A program made the position numbers and the translations under genes. DNA of 24,331 nt from an uncultured Collinsella sp. (lineage in GTDB: Bacteria > Actinomycetota > Coriobacteriia > Coriobacteriales > Coriobacteriaceae), in the NCBI GenBank assembly GCA_934675795.1, contig CAKURW010000025.1, positions 1 to 24,331 on the forward strand. Reading direction: 5' to 3'. The notes beneath the pieces are model-generated. The model worked only from the letters and a program-made list of their open reading frames with translations. It made no database searches and was not told the DNA's origin. Shown piece after piece: positions 1-8,877 of the stretch (the stretch's first letter is position 1; each line of letters begins with the position of its first letter).

Positions 1-57
1 ATAAACGCGGGCTGTAGCGGCGATGCCGCGGTACTTGTGTTATTAGGAGGCTTTAGT

Positions 58-858
58 ATGGCAGCACGTGCGGACAACGTTTCGCGTGTCGACCATGATG
101 GAGTTACGTTGGTGGAAGGCGCGACATCCGATGTTCGCTTTGCCTTCACCGAGCGCGCCGGTGGTGTTTCCGAAGATGCGTACTCCTCACTCAATTTGGG
201 CTCGCATGTTGGCGATGACCCCTTTGCTGTTCAAGAAAATCGTCGTCGCGTGCTCGAGGCTATGGGTGCCGCCGAGTGCGAGCACAACTTGCTCGTTCCC
301 AATCAGGTCCATGGTGACCATATCGTTGCGGTGACCTCGAACGGCGCCGATGACCTTGAGGACGTCCGCGAGCAGATTGCCGAGGGCTGCGATGCCATCG
401 TCTGTACGGCGCATAACGTACCCGTGCTGCTCTGCTTTGCCGACTGCGTTCCCGTGGTGCTGGTGGCCCCCGGCGGATTTGCCGTGGTGCACTCCGGTTG
501 GAAGGGCACGATTGCACGTATTTCCGCCAAGGCGTGCCAGGCGCTTTGCGATGCTGCCGGTTGCGATGCGAGCGACGTTTCCGCCTATATCGGCCCCCAT
601 ATCTTGGGTGACGAATATGAGGTATCCCAGGAACTCATGGATCGCTTTGCCGCCGAGTTCTCTTGCATCGATGCGAATACCTCTCGCATGCTTGATCTTT
701 CCGCTGCCATTCGCGAGGCGCTGGTAGATGTCGGTGTCGACGCGGATAATATCGTGGATACCCAGCTTTCGACCGTGCGTCAGAACGACCGCTTTTATTC
801 CTACCGTAACGAGGACGGCACCTGTGGGCGCCATGCTGCGATCGGCGTGATGCTATGA
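58..858 (+). CDS. pgeF: PgeF/YlmD family purine nucleoside phosphorylase (laccase-domain protein)
   Basis: 266 aa, the usual family length. These zinc-dependent cytosolic enzymes (YfiH/YlmD/LACC1) act on purine nucleosides; the older name is polyphenol oxidase. The metal ligands are visible as H85 in NQVHGD, C130 in FADCVP and H145 in VVHSGWKG. The C-terminus has the family ending with FYSYRNEDGT and GRHAAIGVML. I chose the ATG at 58 because a full AGGAGG (45-50) lies 7 nt upstream; an in-frame GTG at 37 would put that SD inside the gene. Its stop overlaps the pstS start by 4 bp (ATGA), so the two are probably translationally coupled. In Bacillus-type genomes ylmD precedes ylmE, but here the pst operon lies between them. 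Confidence 0.93.
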   Translation: MAARADNVSRVDHDGVTLVEGATSDVRFAFTERAGGVSEDAYSSLNLGSHVGDDPFAVQENRRRVLEAMGAAECEHNLLVPNQVHGDHIVAVTSNGADDLEDVREQIAEGCDAIVCTAHNVPVLLCFADCVPVVLVAPGGFAVVHSGWKGTIARISAKACQALCDAAGCDASDVSAYIGPHILGDEYEVSQELMDRFAAEFSCIDANTSRMLDLSAAIREALVDVGVDADNIVDTQLSTVRQNDRFYSYRNEDGTCGRHAAIGVML

Positions 859-1691
859 GAAAGATCGTATCGGTCCTGAGCGCCGCTGTGCTTACGCTTA
901 CGCTGTGCGCCTGTTCTTCGGGATCTTCTACCTCTTCCATTACCGTGGCCGGCTCCACGACCTGCCTTCCTATCGCCGAGATTGCGGCCGAGGGCTTTAA
1001 GGAGGAGACCGGCATCGACGTGCTCGTTTCCGGTTTGGGTTCTTCCGCTGGGATCGAGGCCGTCAGCGCCGGCACGGCCGATATCGCCAGCTCCTCCCGT
1101 GGACTCAATGCCGACGAACAGGATCTGGGCCTGACTCCCATCGTCATTGCCCACGACGGTATTGCGGTCATCGTGAACGACGACAACCCCGTCGATAACC
1201 TCTCGACCGAGCAGCTCCGCGATATCTACGCCGGCAAGATTACCAATTGGAAAGAGGTCGGTGGCGAGGACCTGAGGATTCAGGTCATCAACCGAGACGA
1301 GGCGTCCGGTACGCGCGAGGCCTTCCGTACCATCGTGATGGATGGCACGCCGTTCGATCGCCGCTCGGCTGTTCTTTCGGGTACGGGCCAGGTGCGCGAC
1401 GTGGTATCTCGTTCGCGTGGGGCCATCGGCTACATTTCGCTGGGCTTCGTCGATAGCCTCAACGCCAAGACCTCGGTCAAGGCTGTCTCGGTCAATCATG
1501 TTGAGGCGTCCGAGAAGACGGTCGCGAGTGGCGGCTATCCCATCTCGCGCGACCTTTACTTCTTTGTGAAGGGTGTGCCTTCGCAGCAGGCGCAGGATTA
1601 CATCGACTATGTGACGTCCGAAAAGATGGACAAGCAGATTCGCGAGGCGGGCTTTATTCCCGTCACCAACGACGAGAAGGGGAGTGAGTAG
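855..1691 (+). CDS. pstS: Phosphate ABC transporter substrate-binding lipoprotein PstS
   Basis: 278 aa. It captures phosphate outside the membrane and delivers it to PstCA. The N-terminus is a lipoprotein signal: basic MRK, a hydrophobic stretch, then a lipobox LCAC with C20 as the likely lipidated cysteine, followed by a Ser/Gly/Thr linker. Phosphate-binding motifs of the family are present: VAGSTT near residue 31, GLGSSAG near 61, and DEASGTREAF near 150. The start overlaps the stop of pgeF by 4 bp, and only one base separates its stop from the pstC start. A GGCTTTAAGGAGG-like run inside the gene is coding, not a start site. No PHO-box-like direct repeat was recognised upstream. Confidence 0.95.
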   Translation: MRKIVSVLSAAVLTLTLCACSSGSSTSSITVAGSTTCLPIAEIAAEGFKEETGIDVLVSGLGSSAGIEAVSAGTADIASSSRGLNADEQDLGLTPIVIAHDGIAVIVNDDNPVDNLSTEQLRDIYAGKITNWKEVGGEDLRIQVINRDEASGTREAFRTIVMDGTPFDRRSAVLSGTGQVRDVVSRSRGAIGYISLGFVDSLNAKTSVKAVSVNHVEASEKTVASGGYPISRDLYFFVKGVPSQQAQDYIDYVTSEKMDKQIREAGFIPVTNDEKGSE

Positions 1692-1692
1692 C

Positions 1693-2619
1693 ATGGAAGC
1701 ACAGGAAAACTCCCAGACTGAGCAGAATGTTCAGACGCCCAAGAAGCGCGAGCTGGCGCTCGTATCGCGCAGTACCTATATCAAGGAGAAGGCGCTGCAG
1801 TGGATCTTCTTTGCCTGCGCGTTCTTGGCGGTCGTTACCGTCATCCTGATTTTTGTCTTTACCACGTACTCGGCGCTGCCCGTCTTTACCGACATCGGTC
1901 TGGCGGACTTCTTTAGCTTTACGTGGGCGCCCTCTGAGGGCCACTACGGCATCATGTCGCTGCTTGCCGGCTCAGGTCTGGTGACCGTCGGTGCGCTCGC
2001 CATGGGCGTGCCGCTGGGCGTGGGTACGGCCGTTTACCTGGTCGAGATTGCCAGCAAGCGCGTGCGCAAGCTCATCAGCCCCGCCGTTGACCTGCTGGCG
2101 GGCATACCCTCCATCATCTACGGCTTTTTCGGCATGATCATCATCCGCCCGTTTATCGCACAACTGACCGGCGGCCTTGGTTTTGGTGCGCTGACGGCGT
2201 GGTTTGTGCTCGCCATCATGATCGTCCCTACCATCACCACGCTCACCATCGATGCCCTCAATTCCATTCCCATGGGCATTCGCGAGGCATCGTATGCCAT
2301 GGGTGCTACTAAGTGGCAGACCATCTATAAGGTCGTGCTACCTGCCGCTAAGCTGGGTATCGTGGATGCCATCGTGCTGGGTATGGGCCGTGCCATCGGA
2401 GAGACCATGGCCGTGCTCATGGTCGTGGGTAACGCCCCGGTTATTCCCGACAGCATTGCGAGCCCCATCTCGACGCTCACGAGCCAGATCGCGCTCGACA
2501 TGAGCTATTCCTCGGGTCTGCATCGCTCGGCGCTCTTTGGCATGGGCGTGGTCCTGTTTATCATCTCCGCCGCGCTGGTGGGCATCGTCCGTCTGATTTC
2601 CAAGAAGAAGAGGGGGTAG
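1693..2619 (+). CDS. pstC: Phosphate ABC transporter permease PstC
   Basis: 308 aa integral membrane protein. Together with PstA it forms the phosphate channel. The N-terminus is polar and about 35 residues long; the first membrane segment follows (WIFFACAFLAVVTVILIFVF). Further hydrophobic segments and the permease EAA loop (GIREASYAMGATKWQTIYK) are near residues 195-215. The ATG at 1693 is preceded by AAGGGGAG at good distance inside the end of pstS. A GTG at 1684 is in frame but lies within that SD. It is 1 nt from pstS and 3 nt from pstA, so it is clearly in the operon. Confidence 0.95.
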   Translation: MEAQENSQTEQNVQTPKKRELALVSRSTYIKEKALQWIFFACAFLAVVTVILIFVFTTYSALPVFTDIGLADFFSFTWAPSEGHYGIMSLLAGSGLVTVGALAMGVPLGVGTAVYLVEIASKRVRKLISPAVDLLAGIPSIIYGFFGMIIIRPFIAQLTGGLGFGALTAWFVLAIMIVPTITTLTIDALNSIPMGIREASYAMGATKWQTIYKVVLPAAKLGIVDAIVLGMGRAIGETMAVLMVVGNAPVIPDSIASPISTLTSQIALDMSYSSGLHRSALFGMGVVLFIISAALVGIVRLISKKKRG

Positions 2620-2622
2620 GCT

Positions 2623-3528
2623 ATGTCCGATTTCGTTGACACGACGGTCGATACGACCTCGTCGCGCGAGCGCATCAAGCGTGCCCTTTCCCACGGCAAG
2701 AAGGGCCGTATCAACAAGGACCTGTCAAACAAGATCATGCTCGGTGTGTTCCGCGCCGCGGCCTACATCACCACGCTGGTGCTGGTCGCTATCATCGCCT
2801 ACGTGGTTGTTAACGGCTTGCCGCATATCTCGCTCGACTTTATCTTCGGTTGGCCCCAAGGCGTCAACGCCGAGGGCGGCATTTGGCCTACGATCGTCTC
2901 GACCGTCTATGTGACGGCGCTCGCCATGCTCATCTGCACGCCGATCGCCGTGCTAGCGGCCGTCTATCTGGCCGAGTACGCCAAGCAGGGCAAGGTCGTC
3001 GAGCTCATTCGCTACGCTGCTGACGCTTTGGCCTCGGTGCCCTCCATCGTTATGGGCCTGTTTGGCTACGCCTTGTTTGTTGAGGCCATGGGCCTGGGCC
3101 TTTCGATGGTCTCGGCCGCTCTGGCACTCGCGCTCTTGATGCTTCCCATCGTCATGCGCACCACCGAAGAGGCCATTCGCGCCGTTCCACGCTATATCCG
3201 TTGGGGCGCGTACGGTCTGGGCGCCACCAAGTGGCAGGTTGTCTCCAAGATCGTGCTTCCTTCTGCCTTTGGCCGTATTGCCACGGGCATCGTTCTCGCC
3301 ATCGGCCGTGCCATTGGCGAGACCGCGGTGGTGCTCTATACCATGGGGCAGGCCATCAATCTACCTATTTCGCCGCTCGATTCCGGCCGCCCCATGACGG
3401 TTCACCTGTATCTGCTTGCCAACGACGGCATCAACATGAACGCAGCCTACGGCACCGCGCTCTTGCTGATGGTGATCATTCTGGCCTTCAACCTGTTTGC
3501 GCGCTTCCTGTCGCGCAAGCGTCGCTAG
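2623..3528 (+). CDS. pstA: Phosphate ABC transporter permease PstA
   Basis: 301 aa, the partner permease of PstC. A basic cytoplasmic N-terminus of about 45 residues (RERIKRALSHGKKGR) precedes the first membrane segment. The EAA loop reads WGAYGLGATKWQVVSKIVLP near residues 190-210. The C-terminus is basic (RFLSRKRR). The SD is GAGGGGG overlapping the end of pstC, and the start is 3 nt after its stop. Paralogy with PstC is visible in the shared GATKWQ and IGRAIGET motifs. Confidence 0.94.
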   Translation: MSDFVDTTVDTTSSRERIKRALSHGKKGRINKDLSNKIMLGVFRAAAYITTLVLVAIIAYVVVNGLPHISLDFIFGWPQGVNAEGGIWPTIVSTVYVTALAMLICTPIAVLAAVYLAEYAKQGKVVELIRYAADALASVPSIVMGLFGYALFVEAMGLGLSMVSAALALALLMLPIVMRTTEEAIRAVPRYIRWGAYGLGATKWQVVSKIVLPSAFGRIATGIVLAIGRAIGETAVVLYTMGQAINLPISPLDSGRPMTVHLYLLANDGINMNAAYGTALLLMVIILAFNLFARFLSRKRR

Positions 3529-3540
3529 TTAAGGAGTCCC

Positions 3541-4344
<804 letters not shown>

Positions 4345-4436
4345 TCGGTGCGACTAGTCCCAAGCCGATCGGACCTGGTCCGGTGCGTATTCACTGTGCG
4401 GGCGGCATGACCGCACCCAACTGATTGGAGTGAACC

Positions 4437-5294
4437 ATGCGCAAACTGTTTTCCCGTCAGCTCGTCGAGGCCCGTCACGAGATGCTGAGCATCTATGAGG
4501 CCGTCGATCTGGCCCTCCACGATGCCGTGAAGGCCTATGTGACCGACGACCGCAAGCTCGCCACCAAGACCAAGAAGCGCACGCTTTCGATTGACGCACG
4601 CTGCGCCAACCTGGAGGCCGTCTGCTACAACCTGATTGCCACGCAGTCACCGGTCGCCTCCGACTTCCGCTTGCTGCAGACGATCATCTACGTCGACTTT
4701 AACCTGCAGCGCATGACCGATAAGGTTCGCCAGATTTGCCGCGCCACGCGTCATATGATCAAGGCCGACATCTCGCTGCCCAAGGAGCTTGTCGGCACGG
4801 TCGAGGCCGAGGCTGAGGCCGTCTACCAGGTGCTGGGCTCTTCGCTTTCTGCGCTCGTCACCAACGACATGTCCATCATCTGCAACTTGGCCGTCGAGGA
4901 CGAGCCAGTGCACGCCGCCTACGAGAAGTTCTTCCGCACCTTTAACCGCATGGACACGGGCGATTTTATGGACGACGACAGCAACTATGACGACCTGCGC
5001 CGCGCCATCATGGTATCGCGCTATCTCGATCGCATCGCCTCGATTTCCATCGATGCCGCCTGCCGTCTGACCTTCCTGTTGACCGGACAGCGTATGACTG
5101 CCGGTGATATCGCCTGCACTGATGAGGATGAGCTCGAGAGCATGCGCGTGCCTTCGGGCGAGGGTGTTATCATGAGGCCCGCCGTCGATGCACGCTACGT
5201 TGCCAAGGTGCCCGTTAACGAGGTCAGCGAGGGTCTTCGCTACCTGCTCGATCATCTTGAGGATGAGGACGATGGCGAGGACGACGAGGAGTAA
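4437..5294 (+). CDS. phoU: Phosphate signalling regulator PhoU
   Basis: 285 aa, longer than the 215-240 aa usual for PhoU. PhoU lies between the Pst transporter and the PhoR kinase and reports phosphate sufficiency. The paired three-helix PhoU domains are recognisable: N-terminal MRKLFSRQL and AVDLALHDAVKAY, then ATQSPVASDFRLLQTI, and DRIASISIDAACRLTFLLTG in the second domain. The last 60 or so residues are an extension ending in the acidic tail DEDDGEDDEE. TTGGAGTG just upstream acts as SD. No phoBR pair is in the window, so the sensor must be elsewhere. The 92-nt gap after pstB shows no convincing terminator. Confidence 0.9.
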   Translation: MRKLFSRQLVEARHEMLSIYEAVDLALHDAVKAYVTDDRKLATKTKKRTLSIDARCANLEAVCYNLIATQSPVASDFRLLQTIIYVDFNLQRMTDKVRQICRATRHMIKADISLPKELVGTVEAEAEAVYQVLGSSLSALVTNDMSIICNLAVEDEPVHAAYEKFFRTFNRMDTGDFMDDDSNYDDLRRAIMVSRYLDRIASISIDAACRLTFLLTGQRMTAGDIACTDEDELESMRVPSGEGVIMRPAVDARYVAKVPVNEVSEGLRYLLDHLEDEDDGEDDEE

Positions 5295-5331
5295 GTAACC
5301 CCGTTCGTCGAAAGATTGTAAATACCTAAGT

Positions 5332-5363
5332 GAGCGCGGCCTTGCACATGCGGGGCCGCGCTC
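5332..5363 (+). terminator. GC-rich hairpin after phoU
   Basis: GAGCGCGGCC (5332-5341) pairs perfectly with GGCCGCGCTC (5354-5363) across a 12-nt loop, 37 nt after the phoU stop. The following bases (TTGCGTT) form only a poor T-tract. It may end the pst transcript partly and leave read-through into yggS; it could also be a stabilising 3' hairpin. Confidence 0.5.
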
Positions 5364-5413
5364 TTGCGTTAGCATGGGACTACTTGTTTGGCTGTCAGCG
5401 GAGGCGATTGGCA

Positions 5414-6151
5414 ATGGATAACTATTTGGACTTGATGCGCGCTCGCCGCGAGCAGATTCTGGAACGTTTTTATGCGGCGCTCGATCGCGCGGGCCGTCCC
5501 CACGACGCCGCGAGCCTCATTGCCGTGTCCAAGACCGTTGGTGTCGATGAGACCGTTGCCGCCATCCAGGCGGGGTATCGCCATTTTGCCGAGAACCGCC
5601 CACAGGAGCTGGTTCGCAAGCTCACGGGTCTGGCGGAGCATCCGGAACTGCCCAAGGTGCGCTTCGATATGATCGGCAACCTGCAGACCAATAAGATCAA
5701 TGCGGTGCTGGGCTCAGCCGAACTGATTCACTCGGTGGGTTCGCTGCATCTGGCGCAGGCGATCTCGAGCCGTGCTGTCCGCAAGATTGAGGCAGGCGAG
5801 CTCGCCGGCCCCCAGCGTGTGCTCATTGAGGTCAATGTGAGTGGTGAGGAGTCGAAGGGAGGCTTTTCGCCCGATGAGATTCGCGCCGCCGCGGGTGAGC
5901 TTGCGGAACTTGAGGGAATTTGCGTGCAGGGGCTTATGACTATGGCGCCCCGGGGGAATAAGGATGTGGCACGCCGCACCTTTGCGGGGCTTCGTGAGCT
6001 GAGGGATGAGCTGGAGGCGGCGCATCCCGATTTGAACCTGCCTGAGCTTTCCTGCGGTATGAGCGAGGACTTTGAGTCTGCCCTTGAGGAGGGCTCTACG
6101 CTCGTTCGCCTGGGCAGGGTAGTATTTAGCCCGGAGTTTGCAGTAAAATAA
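5414..6151 (+). CDS. yggS: YggS/YlmE family PLP homeostasis protein
   Basis: 245 aa pyridoxal-phosphate-binding protein of the PLPBP/YggS family; it has no established catalytic activity and buffers PLP in the cytosol. The PLP lysine is K40 in IAVSKTVG. Family motifs follow in order: FAENRPQEL, MIGNLQTNKIN, VNVSGEESKGGF, LMTMAPRG, and SCGMSEDFESALEEGSTLVRLG. The ATG at 5414 has GGAGG (5400-5404) nine bases upstream. A longer in-frame reading from 5330 would run through the phoU hairpin and is unlikely. Equivalent to ylmE, normally next to ylmD and sepF. Confidence 0.94.
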   Translation: MDNYLDLMRARREQILERFYAALDRAGRPHDAASLIAVSKTVGVDETVAAIQAGYRHFAENRPQELVRKLTGLAEHPELPKVRFDMIGNLQTNKINAVLGSAELIHSVGSLHLAQAISSRAVRKIEAGELAGPQRVLIEVNVSGEESKGGFSPDEIRAAAGELAELEGICVQGLMTMAPRGNKDVARRTFAGLRELRDELEAAHPDLNLPELSCGMSEDFESALEEGSTLVRLGRVVFSPEFAVK

Positions 6152-6211
6152 GGCTCTGAAGTGCGCACTGATTATCGGGGCGCCTGCACTAAACCGCGAG
6201 AGGACACAACC

Positions 6212-6934
6212 ATGGGCTTCCTTGACGAGATTAAAAATAAGATGCACCTGGGCGGCCAGCAGGGTTACGACCAGGGTTATGGCCAGGACGACGACTACGG
6301 CTACGATGACGGCTACGACGATGGCTATCAGAACAACGGCTACAGTGGTGCTTCGGGCGAGGGCTTCTACACCCAAGACGAGCCGAGCAACGGTCTGCTT
6401 GGCCAGACGCGCCGCGGTGAAGCTGAGTCGGTTGCCGTGTATACGCGCTCCGGTCAGCTGGTCGGCGATGACTCCCGCCATGCCACGACGTATAACCCGC
6501 CTTCGCGCTCGCAGGACAGTGTTGCGAGCGGTTATCGTCCTGGTGCCTATGACACGCCGTCGAGCTACGCCGAGAATACCCGCGCCCGTGCCGCCGCTGC
6601 ACCCGCGCCTGCACCGAGCGATGCCTCGGCCTATGCGAGCAATATCATCAACGCCACGCCGCAGCTGCCGGCCTATGTCCTGCGCCCCGAGAGCTATGAC
6701 GACGTGGAGACCGTGGTGCGCCGCGTTCGCACCAAGCAGCCTGTCGCACTGATTTTTGTGGGCGTACGCACCGAAGTTGCCAAGCGCGTCTTGGACTTCT
6801 CTTACGGCTTTGCCTGCGGTCTGGGTGCCACGGTCAAGGAGGTGGGCGACCGCGTGTTCATGGTGCTGCCCGCCGGTTGCGAGGTCAAAGATTCCGATCT
6901 CAAGAAGCTTCGTGCCGACGGCTACCTTAAGTAA
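6212..6934 (+). CDS. sepF: Cell division protein SepF
   Basis: 240 aa. SepF anchors FtsZ to the membrane in Gram-positives that lack FtsA. The N-terminus MGFLDEIKNKMHLGG is the membrane-binding helix. Residues 18-45 are a Tyr/Asp/Gly repeat (for example YGYDDGYDDGY), followed by a disordered Ser/Pro/Ala linker to about residue 145. The folded SepF domain (DUF552) covers about 155-235, including ESYDDVETVVRRVR, VALIFVGV, RVLDFSYGFACGL and VFMVLPAG. The ATG at 6212 has GAGAGGA 7 nt upstream; an upstream in-frame ATG (6161) lacks an SD. A TAAAAT at 6144-6149 could be a promoter -10. Confidence 0.93.
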   Translation: MGFLDEIKNKMHLGGQQGYDQGYGQDDDYGYDDGYDDGYQNNGYSGASGEGFYTQDEPSNGLLGQTRRGEAESVAVYTRSGQLVGDDSRHATTYNPPSRSQDSVASGYRPGAYDTPSSYAENTRARAAAAPAPAPSDASAYASNIINATPQLPAYVLRPESYDDVETVVRRVRTKQPVALIFVGVRTEVAKRVLDFSYGFACGLGATVKEVGDRVFMVLPAGCEVKDSDLKKLRADGYLK

Positions 6935-6955
6935 AGACAAGACGAGGAGATTCCC

Positions 6956-7237
6956 ATCAACATCTACACTATCGTCCAGCTGGTCAACACGCTGTTCAAC
7001 TTCTATTCCACGCTCATTGTCGTCTACTGCTTTATGACGTGGATTCCCATGAAGCAGGGTGGTTTGCTTCAGGATATTGCTGCGGTGCTTGATAGCGTGT
7101 GCGGTCCGTGGCTTAACCTGTTCCGTCGTTTCATCCCGCCGATGGGCGGTATCGATTTTTCGCCGGTCGTTGCGATTATTGCGTTGCAGTTGGTGCAGAG
7201 GCTGGTTCTGCAGCTTCTTATAGGTATACTCGTGTAG
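6956..7237 (+). CDS. yggT: YggT/YlmG family membrane protein, apparent ATC start
   Basis: 93 aa if it starts at ATC 6956 (read as Met): MNIYTIVQLVNTLFNFY. Two membrane segments flank the conserved YggT core FMTWIPM and CGPWLNLFRRFIPPMGGIDFSP. The family acts in division-associated membrane organisation. AGGAG (6945-6949) lies 6 nt upstream of the ATC. From the sepF stop (6932-6934, same frame) to codon 27 there is no ATG, GTG or TTG. The first ATG (7034) lies after the first membrane helix, would delete it, and has no SD. The 93-aa reading fits the family length. What is seen is the codon; initiation at it is inferred, and a base-call error is the alternative. Confidence 0.85.
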   Translation: MNIYTIVQLVNTLFNFYSTLIVVYCFMTWIPMKQGGLLQDIAAVLDSVCGPWLNLFRRFIPPMGGIDFSPVVAIIALQLVQRLVLQLLIGILV

Positions 7238-7298
7238 AACTGACTTAGTAACTTACGTCGGGCGTGTAGCGCCGAGGCGATGAAAAAGGAGACTTGTT

Positions 7299-7973
7299 AT
7301 GGCTATTACCCCTGCAGACATCCAGGCTCAGACTTTCTCTGAGGCCAAGCGTGGCTACGATCCTGCCGAGGTCGACGTCTTCTTGGAGACGCTGTCCTCC
7401 GAGGTTGACGCTATGCTTGCTAAGATCGTCGACCTTAAGGGTCGTCTGACTGCTACCGAGCAGCAGCTTGCCGATGCCCAGGCTCAGCTTGCCCAGGCTC
7501 AGGATGCTCCCGCCCAGGCCGTTCCTGCCGCCCCCGTGGCTGCTCCCGCCCCTGACTTCTCCGCTCAGGAGCGCCAGATTTCCGCTGCCCTGATCGCTGC
7601 CCAGCAGACCGCTGAGACCATCGTTAACGATGCCAACGAGAACGCTGAGCGTATCCGCAACGAGGCTGACGCCAAGGCTCGCGAGGTTATCCGCCAGGCT
7701 CTGACTGAGAAGCAGGCCGAGCTCGAGGAGATCGATCGTCTCAAGGCTTCCCGTGAGGAGTTCAAGGCAGAGTATCTCAAGCTCATCCAGCACTTCATGG
7801 ACGATGCCCAGAATTCCTTCCCGGCCGATCTGATGGCTTCCACGCCGGTCGGTTCTGCCGCTTCTCCTGCAGTGACTGTTCCCGCCGAGCCGCTGCCCGT
7901 CGCTGACCCGGTTGTCCCCGTGGCCGATCCCTTCGCCCCGATCGACAACTTTGCTGCCGACGACCTGGACTAA
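7299..7973 (+). CDS. divIVA: DivIVA-domain cell division/polarity protein
   Basis: 224 aa. The N-terminal DivIVA domain (about 1-60) has the signature ITPADIQAQTF and RGYDPAEVDVFLE; it binds curved membrane. A first coiled coil extends to about residue 68, an Ala/Pro linker (QAVPAAPVAAPAP) occupies about 69-87, and a second coiled coil runs about 88-170. The C-terminal tail is Pro/Val/Asp-rich. In actinobacteria DivIVA (Wag31) steers polar growth and septation. AAAAAGGAGA gives a strong SD. A TATACT at 7225-7230 inside yggT could be its own -10. A strong terminator follows at 8001. Confidence 0.92.
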   Translation: MAITPADIQAQTFSEAKRGYDPAEVDVFLETLSSEVDAMLAKIVDLKGRLTATEQQLADAQAQLAQAQDAPAQAVPAAPVAAPAPDFSAQERQISAALIAAQQTAETIVNDANENAERIRNEADAKAREVIRQALTEKQAELEEIDRLKASREEFKAEYLKLIQHFMDDAQNSFPADLMASTPVGSAASPAVTVPAEPLPVADPVVPVADPFAPIDNFAADDLD

Positions 7974-8000
7974 CATTCGGCCTACAATTTAGTGCCTAGA

Positions 8001-8029
8001 AAGGACCCGCAGCTTGCGGGTCCTTTTTT
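8001..8029 (+). terminator. Rho-independent terminator of the ylm/divIVA block
   Basis: AAGGACCCGC pairs perfectly with GCGGGTCCTT around a 5-nt loop, followed by a T6 run. It lies 27 nt after the divIVA stop. Confidence 0.95.
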
Positions 8030-8054
8030 ATGACTGTGCAGGGGCGCGCAACAT

Positions 8055-8092
8055 AAAAAACCGAGCCCTGCACATAATGGCGCAGAACTCGG
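8055..8092 (-). terminator. Terminator of the nitroreductase gene
   Basis: On the minus strand an 11-bp stem (8092-8082 with 8071-8061, two G-U pairs) is followed by TTTTTT. It faces the divIVA terminator and lies 47 nt after the nitroreductase stop. Confidence 0.88.
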
Positions 8093-8139
8093 CGAACGGG
8101 TGAGCGGTCAAGGGTAGGTTTTAAGGCATGTCCCAAAAC

Positions 8140-8670
8140 CTACTTGAGGAGGAAGTCGGAGAGGGGAATGGTACGGGCCTCGCGATGCTCGGAATCGGCG
8201 ATGTGGTCGGCAGGATATCCGCAGACGAGCATGTGATAGGGATAGACGCCCTCGGGCAGGTTGAACTGCTCCTGTGCCACCTCGGGCTTAAAATGGCATA
8301 CCCAACACGTTCCCAGGCCCTGCTCGGTGGCCTCCATCATCATCTGATCGCACACTATGGACGTATCGATTTCACTGGAATTCATCTGGTCATACGGGCG
8401 CACCCAAGCATCATCGGTAACGCTGCAAATAAGGAAGACAAGCGGAGCCCCAAAGATAGACCCATCACGAGCAAACCGAGGCTGACAAGTAGCAGCCTTC
8501 TCCAACAACTCAGGCGTATCAAGCACCATCACCCGCGAGGGATGATTATTGCAAGCAGAAGGAGCAATACGTCCTGCCTCAACAATGGCATCCACGACCG
8601 ACTGCTCAACGGAACGCGCCTCATACTCACGACAAGAATACCGACAACGTGCCAAATCCAAATAAGACAT
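8140..8670 (-). CDS. Nitroreductase family FMN-dependent oxidoreductase
   Basis: 176 aa, a small single-domain member of the nitroreductase superfamily. The FMN phosphate-binding pattern RYSCREYEAR is at the N-terminus, followed by IAPSACNNHPSRVMV (typical APSA.N.QP position), FGAPLVFLI, and the GLGTCWVCHF stretch that contacts flavin; PEGVYPYHMLVCGYP is the usual end strand. The physiological substrate cannot be told. The minus-strand start at 8670 has GGAGGG 6 nt upstream; the longer in-frame extension to 8727 has no SD. It ends 47 nt before its terminator and is separated from neighbours by strand. Confidence 0.88.
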   Translation of the reverse strand: MSYLDLARCRYSCREYEARSVEQSVVDAIVEAGRIAPSACNNHPSRVMVLDTPELLEKAATCQPRFARDGSIFGAPLVFLICSVTDDAWVRPYDQMNSSEIDTSIVCDQMMMEATEQGLGTCWVCHFKPEVAQEQFNLPEGVYPYHMLVCGYPADHIADSEHREARTIPLSDFLLK

Positions 8671-8741
8671 ACAAGCCCTCCAAAGCCAATAAAACCAAGC
8701 CAAACACAAGGGTACCCAAAGCCCCATTCAGCCTAACGCCC

Positions 8742-8747
8742 ATTGTA
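8742..8747 (-). promoter_or_regulatory. Candidate -10 box for the nitroreductase gene
   Basis: TACAAT on the minus strand, 72 nt before the start codon. No good -35 is seen at 16-18 nt. Confidence 0.4.
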
Positions 8748-8877
8748 GAACGAAAATGCAATTATCTAAGATTGAGAAAAACGGTATTGTATGTGTCGTT
8801 GTAAATGGTAATGAGTCAGACAGGATGAAGCGATTGATATGTTGACTCGTTGAATTGCAGTATGAGGAGAAAGAATA

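Noticed and set aside
1..57. Upstream edge examined for the end of a preceding gene.
   Set aside because: Too short to assign; only the pgeF SD is clear.
801..1694. 297-codon minus-strand frame opposite pstS.
   Set aside because: pstS has signal peptide, lipobox and binding motifs in the plus frame; the opposite frame shows none.
4345..4436. pstB-phoU gap examined for a regulatory RNA or terminator.
   Set aside because: Only short imperfect repeats (for example CGGACC/GGTCCG with a 1-nt centre) are present; nothing I can support.
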